Shown here one piece after another: positions 58,184 to 64,000 of a stretch of DNA of 64,000 nucleotides. Positions within the stretch are counted from its first letter, which is position 1. Every line of letters begins with the position of its first letter. A program made the position numbers and the translations under genes. This stretch comes from SLID01 sp041667545 (GTDB lineage: Bacteria > Omnitrophota > Gorgyraeia > Tantalellales > Tantalellaceae): assembly GCA_041667545.1 (NCBI GenBank), contig JBAYES010000001.1, forward strand, positions 37,051 through 101,050. The letters are read 5' to 3'. The notes under the pieces are model-generated. The model was given only the letters and a program-made list of their open reading frames with translations. It ran no database searches and was not told the origin of the DNA.

Positions 58184-59365
58184 ATGAATAGAATGAATTT
58201 CAGGGTGTTGACCGTGTTCGGAACAAGACCCGAGGCCATAAAGCTTGCGCCTGTTGTGGCCGAACTTAAAAAAGAGAAAAAAATAAGATCTTATGTCTGT
58301 GTTACGGGACAGCATAGACATATGCTGGAGCAGGTACTTAAGATATTCTCCATAAAGCCTGATATTGATCTTAATATAATGAAAATCGATCAGTCGCTTG
58401 AGGATATAGTTTTCGGGGTCATGAATGGTATGGTTAAAGTGTTCGATAAGATCAAACCGGATATCGTGCTCGTGCAGGGAGATACGACAACAGCTTTTAT
58501 AGTGGCTCTGTCGGCGTTTTTCAGGAAAGTCAAAGTGGCCCATGTGGAAGCCGGGTTGAGAAGTTATGACAAGTTCAAACCTTATCCGGAAGAAGTTAAC
58601 CGGAGGCTTTTGAGTCATGTTGCCGATCTCCATTTTGCACCTACCGGGGGCGCGGCCGAGAACCTGAAAAAGGAAAATATAGATAAAAATACCATCTTTG
58701 TTACCGGGAATACCGTTATAGACGCTCTTTTGGAGATAGCTGGAAGAAAAGAGGGCAGTCTGTCCCGGAGATCTGACGAAAAATGGCTTAGCAAAATAAC
58801 CGGCGGAAAGAAAATAATACTTGTCACGGCCCACAGGCGAGAAAGTTTCGGGCAGGATATGGATGAGATGTTCAGGGCTATACGGGAAATAGCTGTTTCA
58901 CGGAGCGATGTCGAAATAGTGTACCCGGTACATCTTAATCCTAACGTAAGGCGGCAGGTGTCCGGGATATTAAAGAACGTCCCGCGGGTACATCTTGTAG
59001 AGCCACTGGAATATGATTCCTTTGTGCGTCTGATGAAAAGATCCTGTATTATTCTCACCGATTCCGGAGGGGTGCAGGAAGAGGCCCCCGCGCTTAATAA
59101 GCCGGTTCTTGTAATGAGACATATAACGGAAAGGCCGGAGGGTGTTGAGGCCGGATGCGCTATGCTTGTGGGTACAAAGAGAAGGGATATAGTAAGAGGA
59201 GTTGTGAGATTACTGGACGACCCCAAGTTGTATTTTAAGATGGCTAAATCGAAAAATCCTTACGGCAACGGGACGGCGGCCAAAAAGATCGTAGGAATAC
59301 TAAAGGATAAACTTTCAAAAACATCGTATAACAAAACCGCACCAGGGGGAAGAAGGAAAAAATGA
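58184..59365 (+). CDS. wecB: UDP-N-acetylglucosamine 2-epimerase (non-hydrolysing)
   Basis: It interconverts UDP-GlcNAc and UDP-ManNAc in the cytoplasm. The protein of about 393 residues starts VLTVFGTRPEAIKLAPVV and has VLVQGDTTTAFIVAL, VAHVEAGLRSYDKFKPYPEE, VTAHRRESFGQDMDEM and LTDSGGVQEEAPALNKPV, all hallmarks of WecB/MnaA. I chose ATG 58184, with AAGGA 4 bases before it; ATGs at 58169 and 58193 are also in frame. No UDP-ManNAc dehydrogenase is in the window, so the product may be used as ManNAc or elsewhere. It overlaps the next gene by 4 bases. Confidence 0.92.
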   Translation: MNRMNFRVLTVFGTRPEAIKLAPVVAELKKEKKIRSYVCVTGQHRHMLEQVLKIFSIKPDIDLNIMKIDQSLEDIVFGVMNGMVKVFDKIKPDIVLVQGDTTTAFIVALSAFFRKVKVAHVEAGLRSYDKFKPYPEEVNRRLLSHVADLHFAPTGGAAENLKKENIDKNTIFVTGNTVIDALLEIAGRKEGSLSRRSDEKWLSKITGGKKIILVTAHRRESFGQDMDEMFRAIREIAVSRSDVEIVYPVHLNPNVRRQVSGILKNVPRVHLVEPLEYDSFVRLMKRSCIILTDSGGVQEEAPALNKPVLVMRHITERPEGVEAGCAMLVGTKRRDIVRGVVRLLDDPKLYFKMAKSKNPYGNGTAAKKIVGILKDKLSKTSYNKTAPGGRRKK

Positions 59366-60051
59366 AGCTCAGCATACTTATTCCCGTATACAACGAGCAA
59401 AAGACAATACTTGATCTTTTGGAACTTGTCGGGAATATTCAGTTGCCTAAAGAGATCATTCTTGTGGATGATCGTTCGACAGACGGGACAAGGGAACTTT
59501 TGAGGAAAAATTTCGCGAACGGCAACGAGGAAGTTAAGGTTTTCTACCACGATACCAACCTCGGTAAAGGCGCGGCGATACGAACGGCGCTTGCGCAGGC
59601 CTCGGGCGATTATGTTATTGTGCAGGATGCGGATCTGGAATATTCCCCGCACGATATGGTGGTCATGGCCGATGCGGCAAAAAATTCGGAAGCAGGGGCT
59701 GTTTACGGCTCACGATTTTTAAAGACCTGGAAGACGACTTCATTTTCCCATTACATGGTAAATAAGACTTTAACGGTTCTTACTAACATTCTTTTCGGCG
59801 GGTCTCTTACGGATATGGAAACATGCTATAAGATGGTGCGCACCGATATCATGCGGTCGCTTGATATAAAAGCAAAGCGGTTCGAGTTTGAGCCTGAAGT
59901 AACCGCAAAGCTTCTAATGAGAGGAGTAAAGATCATTGAAGTGCCGGTATCATATCGGGGACGTAGTTATGACGAAGGAAAGAAAATAGGGTGGAGAGAC
60001 GGTGTGGAAGCTGTAATTACTATCTTGCGGCTTAAGTTCAGGCGTTATTGA
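59362..60051 (+). CDS. Family 2 glycosyltransferase, DPM1-like
   Basis: A 229-residue short polyprenyl-phosphate sugar synthase: LSILIPVYNEQKTILDLL, ILVDDRSTDGTRELL, IVQDADLEYSPHDM (metal site) and LTDMETCYKMVRTDI. MRGVKIIEVPVSYRGRSYDE near the end is typical of the group. No membrane helices. It is the fifth likely lipid-phosphate sugar synthase of the locus (with 6606, 7416, 11114 and 45260), matching the large number of GT-C transferases. It overlaps both neighbours. Confidence 0.87.
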   Translation: MKLSILIPVYNEQKTILDLLELVGNIQLPKEIILVDDRSTDGTRELLRKNFANGNEEVKVFYHDTNLGKGAAIRTALAQASGDYVIVQDADLEYSPHDMVVMADAAKNSEAGAVYGSRFLKTWKTTSFSHYMVNKTLTVLTNILFGGSLTDMETCYKMVRTDIMRSLDIKAKRFEFEPEVTAKLLMRGVKIIEVPVSYRGRSYDEGKKIGWRDGVEAVITILRLKFRRY

Positions 60052-60809
60052 CAGCTTATAGCGAATATGAACACTTCACAAAATATGGGTCTATGAATAT
60101 AGCTCCCGAAATATCAGTTGTTATACTCTGCTACGGCGCGGGAGATCGTGTCTACAGTTTTGTGGATAGGGTCTCTGAAATTTTAGACAGGTTTGTTCCG
60201 TCATGGGAGATGGTGCTTGTGGGGAACTATTTTGATGGGGCGAGGGACAAGACGTCTGATATAGTTGAGGGAATAGCGGCTAAAAGGGAAAACATCCACG
60301 CTGTTGTTCTGCCCAAAAAAGGAATGATGGGGTGGGACGCCCGAAGCGGGCTTGAAAAAGCCCGTGGAAAATATGTTTGTCTTATCGATGGCGACGAGCA
60401 GATGCCGTACAGGGATATTGTAAGAGTTTACAGGAAAATCAAGAAAGACGAGTTTGACTTGGTCAAGACTTACAGGGCAGTAAGGCAGGATGGCATTAAG
60501 AGGATAGTGATATCTCAGGTGTATAATTTTCTTTTTATGGTACTTTTCCCCGGGATTTCCTCGAGAGACATAAACTCTAAACCCAAGATATTCAGAAAAG
60601 AAGTTTTTGAAAGAATGGATCTCAAGTCGGACGATTGGTTCCTTGACGCGGAAATAATGATAAAGGCCAGAAAACTTAAACTTAAGATCGGTATGGTGCC
60701 TTCCAAATTCTATAAATGTGATTATAGGGGCTCTTTTGTGAAATTAGGCACTATATTTGAATTTTTAGGCAATATGTTGAGAGCTCGTCTATCGGAGTTT
60801 GTAAATTAA
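60048..60809 (+). CDS. Family 2 glycosyltransferase
   Basis: A 253-residue GT-A-like protein: ISVVILCYGAGDRVYSF, then KYVCLIDGDEQMPYRDIVRV with the metal-binding DGD, and DINSKPKIFRKEVFERM. The usual first donor-binding DDxS is not obvious (MVLVGNYFDGARDKT stands in its place), so the donor may be bound differently. I use the TTG at 60048, overlapping the previous stop (TTGA); an ATG at 60093 would remove 15 residues and would keep the whole domain. Confidence 0.78.
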   Translation: MTAYSEYEHFTKYGSMNIAPEISVVILCYGAGDRVYSFVDRVSEILDRFVPSWEMVLVGNYFDGARDKTSDIVEGIAAKRENIHAVVLPKKGMMGWDARSGLEKARGKYVCLIDGDEQMPYRDIVRVYRKIKKDEFDLVKTYRAVRQDGIKRIVISQVYNFLFMVLFPGISSRDINSKPKIFRKEVFERMDLKSDDWFLDAEIMIKARKLKLKIGMVPSKFYKCDYRGSFVKLGTIFEFLGNMLRARLSEFVN

Positions 60810-61694
60810 ATGCCAGGACGAAAGATCTTTATAACAGGCGGTACCGGGAAAATAAGCCGTATGCTTTTAAGCCGTTTATCGGCTTGCGGGTACGACATGA
60901 CTGTTCTTACAAGAAAGTCTTCCTTGGGGGAGCTTCCACCAAATGTAAGGATTGCGCGAGGAGATATACTGGACCCGCAAAGTTTTTCGCAAGCCCTTAG
61001 CGGCAGGGACAGTGTACTTCATATGGCGGCCGTTACCCACACTAATTCCACCGAAAGGTATTTTAATGTTAATTCCATCGGGACGCGAAACATGCTTGCG
61101 TCTGCCGAAGAGCAGGGTATAAAGAGATTCATACACGTGAGCACCCGGGCTATTTCTCCGGATGGGGGGGGATATAGCCGTTCCAAGATCGAAGCTGAAA
61201 GATATGTTATAGAGAGCGGTCTTGATTGGGTTATTTTACGGCCGTCGGAAGTCTATGGTACCGGCGGGAATGAGGGGATAGAATTACTGCTGGCGAAATT
61301 TGATAAAATGCCTTTCGTGCCCGTTATAGGAACAGGAAGGTACAGTATAGCGCCGCTGCACATATCCGATCTTCTCGACGCTATAATCAAGGTGTTGGAT
61401 ATGAATAACTTAAAAAACAAGATCTATACGCTGGCCGGGCCTGAAGACTTTAGTTATAATGCTCTGGTCGACAGGATAATGGAGATAAAACATGTCAGGA
61501 AATTCAAGGTAACCATACCGGCATTTTCCGTTAAGATAATATCCCGGATATCGTCGTTACTTTTCGGGGACAGGTTCCTGGCAAGCGACCAGGTGCCGAG
61601 ACTTATCAGCAAGAAATCCGCAGATATTTCTTTGGCGGAGATTGATCTGGCATTCAAACCAAAGAGTGTAGGGGAAGTTTTGGAAAGTAAATAA
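60810..61694 (+). CDS. NAD-dependent epimerase/dehydratase (extended SDR)
   Basis: A 294-residue extended SDR with IFITGGTGKISRMLLSRL (cofactor motif TGGTGKI), SVLHMAAVTHTNSTERYFNV, HVSTRAISPDGGGYSRSK with the YSRSK catalytic pair, and LRPSEVYGTGGNEG. Length is a little short for a sugar nucleotide epimerase; the C-terminal substrate domain is reduced. It may reduce or epimerise a nucleotide sugar or a lipid-linked one. It starts on the base after the previous stop. Confidence 0.82.
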   Translation: MPGRKIFITGGTGKISRMLLSRLSACGYDMTVLTRKSSLGELPPNVRIARGDILDPQSFSQALSGRDSVLHMAAVTHTNSTERYFNVNSIGTRNMLASAEEQGIKRFIHVSTRAISPDGGGYSRSKIEAERYVIESGLDWVILRPSEVYGTGGNEGIELLLAKFDKMPFVPVIGTGRYSIAPLHISDLLDAIIKVLDMNNLKNKIYTLAGPEDFSYNALVDRIMEIKHVRKFKVTIPAFSVKIISRISSLLFGDRFLASDQVPRLISKKSADISLAEIDLAFKPKSVGEVLESK

Positions 61695-61736
61695 CATGTA
61701 TACAGGGTTTTGGGAAGAAGTAAAGGGGGATAGTTG

Positions 61737-62984
61737 ATGCGACAAGTTACATTTTCCACAAAAATGAAGTATGTTCTTTTTAGTCTTATTCCCGTGTTGT
61801 TTTTACTTGCTCTATTGGAAATTGGAGTTAGATCTTATGATTATCTTACCTTGGGAGGTTATAACAGCCGGATAAAGAGGCTGGTCGAGTTGAAGGACGC
61901 GGGGCCTTACTATAAAAAAGGTAGTCTTATCGCGAATGAGCTTGGTTTCAGTGGAAGAGGTCCTTTTGACCCCAGGAAAGAGAAAGGGGAATTCAGGATC
62001 CTTACCTTGGGGGGTAGTGGATGTGCTGGTACAGCTGACAGCAATTGGCCTGATATCATGGCAAGAGAACTCAATATGAATCCGGCAATTACCAGGCCAA
62101 TTCGAGTGGTAAATGGCGGGATAGGCGGGCATACCTCAAGCGGAGAGAAGAAATTTTTAACTCGCTGGATAAGGCTTAAACCCGATCTCATAATTATCTA
62201 TGACGGGTGGAATGACATGTATTTTTCCAGGTACCTCCCTGACGAATATAGAGAGCAATTTGATATCTCCAATAGATACTACTATCAGCCGATCGGACGG
62301 AAGGTCGAGGAATTCTTTTTAAGACATTTAGCTTTTGTCCGTAAGGTCAAAGTTCTTTCGAAAGAGATCAAAAATATAAAAAAGAAAAAATCGAATAAAG
62401 GTAAGATCGATGGAACAGGCTTAGTTACATCAATTTCCTTAAATGAGACGGACGATAAAGGTTCAGATATCGTTTATGTTGAGGGTGAGCCCTTTGAGAT
62501 GAAATTGTCGTGGAGAAGGGGAGAAAGGATCACGATTATAGACCCAACCGAGAAGATACCTGACAATATGTCTTTTATCTATAAAACAAACCTGGAAGAA
62601 ATGGCGCATCTGGCCAGAAAACACGGAGTGCCTGTTATTCTTGTGCAACAACCGGATCTGCTGTACCGATATACAAACCACCCCGAATTTTTCATGGAAG
62701 ATGAAATGGAAAAAGTTTTAGGTATGCATAAGGGTATACGCGAAGATTGGATAAGAACAACCACTGCGTTATACCCCAGGATAACTCAGATAATGTCTGA
62801 GATTTACATGGCCTTTGATAATGTGATAGGATTTTACACGATAGACAATATTTTTGACGAATATCCCGAAAAGCTTAAATTCTGGTCCGCGGATTCTTGC
62901 CATCAGACTGAGGAGGGGCGCGAAGTTATAGGAAAGCACCTGGCAAAATTGATCTATAAAGATGTTTTGAGGGGAGGTCGTTGA
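61737..62984 (+). CDS. Membrane-anchored SGNH/GDSL-family hydrolase
   Basis: A 415-residue protein with an N-terminal membrane anchor (about 12-30: LFSLIPVLFLLALLEIGV) and a periplasmic SGNH domain. Block I reads LTLGGSGCAGTA (serine kept, GGS in place of GDS), block II VNGGIGGHTS, block III IYDGWNDMYF with the asparagine, and block V SADSCHQTEEG with the Asp and His. Such enzymes remove or transfer acyl groups on glycans. AAAGGGGGA lies 7 bases before the ATG. It could trim acetyl groups set by the acyltransferase at 34915. Confidence 0.82.
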   Translation: MRQVTFSTKMKYVLFSLIPVLFLLALLEIGVRSYDYLTLGGYNSRIKRLVELKDAGPYYKKGSLIANELGFSGRGPFDPRKEKGEFRILTLGGSGCAGTADSNWPDIMARELNMNPAITRPIRVVNGGIGGHTSSGEKKFLTRWIRLKPDLIIIYDGWNDMYFSRYLPDEYREQFDISNRYYYQPIGRKVEEFFLRHLAFVRKVKVLSKEIKNIKKKKSNKGKIDGTGLVTSISLNETDDKGSDIVYVEGEPFEMKLSWRRGERITIIDPTEKIPDNMSFIYKTNLEEMAHLARKHGVPVILVQQPDLLYRYTNHPEFFMEDEMEKVLGMHKGIREDWIRTTTALYPRITQIMSEIYMAFDNVIGFYTIDNIFDEYPEKLKFWSADSCHQTEEGREVIGKHLAKLIYKDVLRGGR

Positions 62985-63027
62985 GTTATTTTATAGGAGT
63001 ATCAAAACAAGCTGGAGTGTGGCGCTA

Positions 63028-64000
63028 ATGAGATATGTCTACAAGAAGAAAATATATGCGATCCTTTTCTTTTTAGTAGATTGTGTTGGTGGTTGTTTTC
63101 CCGCTATAACCGCGAGATTTTCCCGTAAATGTGCCGAAACGCCGAAGAGTATACTGGTGATAAGACTTGATCATATCGGCGATATTGTTATGGCGACTTC
63201 GGTGTTCGCGCCTCTAAGAAGGGCTTTCCCCGAAGCCAGAATAGATCTTTTGGCCCCGTTATGGGCGAATGAGTTATTGGGGGCCGATTCCAACGTAGAC
63301 AACATCGTGCTTTTTGATGCGACGTGGTTTTCGAGGAAAAAGACAAGTTTTGGAGCAGGCCTTAAGGCATTTTTTGATGTTATCCGGATCATCAGAAATG
63401 GAAAATATGATGTTGCGATAGACCTCAGGGGGGACGCAAGACATATTCTGGCAGTATTTTTTGCCGGAGTGAAATGCCGGATAAGTTACGGTATAACGGG
63501 ACTGGGTTTTCTTTTAACCCATAAAGTTTCATATGGAGAATCGTTGCATGAAATTGACCACAATGTCGCGCTTTTAGAACCCCTGGGGATAAAGAATTGC
63601 AATGGGAAAGTCAGTCTACCTTTCTCTAAGGAAAGCTCTTTAAAGGCTCAGAACATCAAAAAAAACGAGGGTATAGACAGGCCTTATGCAATTTTTCATA
63701 CTGTTTCGGGGCAAAATGAAAAAAACTGGACTGTGGAAGGTTTTTCCGGGGTCATCGAGCATATTGCTGAGGCCAAAGGACTGATTCCCGTGATAATCGG
63801 CAGTAGTGAGGATTCTGTTTATATTGAAAGAGTTATGGAGATAGTATCACAAAAAGTGATAAATTTGGCAGGTAAGGCAGGTCTTGGAGTTTTGGGGCCT
63901 CTTTGCGCAGGCGCGTCTCTTTTTGTGGGACTCGATTCGGGCCCTTCTCATATCGCGGCCGCAAGCGGAGTGTTTACTTTGATTCTTTTTAGCGGAATTA
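63028..64000 (+). CDS. GT9 heptosyltransferase-like glycosyltransferase, cut by window end
   Basis: An open frame of 324 codons running off the right edge, so the true end is not seen. It has a hydrophobic start, then the GT9 signature ILVIRLDHIGDIVMATSV (about 49-66), DVAIDLRGDARHILA, FHTVSGQNEKNWTVEGF and GLDSGPSHIAAASG in the donor-binding half, as in WaaC/WaaF heptosyltransferases. It would add a heptose or other sugar to lipid-linked or core glycan. GGAG lies 11 bases before the ATG. A GmhA-like isomerase elsewhere in the locus fits a heptose theme. Confidence 0.85.
   Translation, partial: MRYVYKKKIYAILFFLVDCVGGCFPAITARFSRKCAETPKSILVIRLDHIGDIVMATSVFAPLRRAFPEARIDLLAPLWANELLGADSNVDNIVLFDATWFSRKKTSFGAGLKAFFDVIRIIRNGKYDVAIDLRGDARHILAVFFAGVKCRISYGITGLGFLLTHKVSYGESLHEIDHNVALLEPLGIKNCNGKVSLPFSKESSLKAQNIKKNEGIDRPYAIFHTVSGQNEKNWTVEGFSGVIEHIAEAKGLIPVIIGSSEDSVYIERVMEIVSQKVINLAGKAGLGVLGPLCAGASLFVGLDSGPSHIAAASGVFTLILFSGI

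Noticed and set aside
58172..59226. Long minus-strand open frames opposite wecB
   Set aside because: They are shadows of the strongly supported + strand gene, with no ribosome site and no recognisable motifs.

Overview
The window is a 64-kb surface-glycan locus from a bacterium. Every confident gene lies on the + strand, and many neighbours overlap by 4-16 bases, so transcription is probably in long polycistronic units. Several features point to a Gram-negative, uncultured-lineage genome such as Omnitrophota, but this is inference and not proven. They are moderate-to-low GC, frequent AGG/ATA codons, KdsB, a GT9 heptosyltransferase, B12-dependent radical SAM proteins, dispersed REP-like elements (core CGTTGCGAGGAGCGAACGAA) and a second GGGGACAGGC hairpin element. 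No tRNA, rRNA, CRISPR array or transposase gene was seen.

Region 1 (1-9.7 kb) begins with seven tandem 36-bp repeats. It carries gmd and a GDP-perosamine-synthase-like aminotransferase, which together would make GDP-perosamine, plus another DegT aminotransferase, a cupin and two GT2 transferases. Two AbiEii-type toxin-antitoxin modules interrupt it. The second module sits between a 97-bp direct duplication of the 3' end of the first module's antitoxin, so it looks inserted. Region 2 (9.7-19.6 kb) is a membrane block: polyprenyl-phosphate-sugar synthases, GT-C transferases, an O-antigen ligase/polymerase, a YfhO protein and a methyltransferase.

Region 3 (19.7-32.2 kb) is a nonulosonic-acid operon behind a consensus promoter and an excisionase-like HTH gene. 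It opens with fragments of an older legionaminate-type cluster (a legB start and a CMP-sugar synthetase end), followed by pseB, pseC, an aldo/keto reductase, an SDR, a SpsF-like cytidylyltransferase, a TIM-barrel protein, a NeuB/PseI synthase and a GNAT-LIC12162 fusion. No PseG hydrolase is recognisable. An amidotransferase with HisH and HisF partners follows and probably installs an acetamidino group. The segment 31.7-33.4 kb is a scar of gene remnants: an ABC exporter N-terminus, a frameshifted GT2, and possibly a reverse-strand Wzz.

Region 4 (33.4-45.2 kb) has a Wzx flippase, an acyltransferase, a GT-B-like protein, a B12 radical SAM protein and a methyltransferase. It then has an unusual pathway cassette: HpcH-type aldolase, KdsB, Gfo/Idh/MocA oxidoreductase, GmhA-like isomerase, hydroxyacid dehydrogenase, SDR and a 3-dehydroquinate-synthase-like cyclase. 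This is the strongest candidate for an undescribed system, possibly a CMP-activated ulosonate and/or a C7 cyclitol.

Region 5 (45.3-64 kb) contains glycosyltransferases, another B12 radical SAM protein, a divergent RtcB, a thymidylate-kinase-like protein, a UPF0104 membrane protein, a formyltransferase-deacetylase fusion recalling ArnA and ArnD, WecB, an NAD-dependent epimerase and an SGNH hydrolase. It ends in a GT9 heptosyltransferase cut by the window edge.
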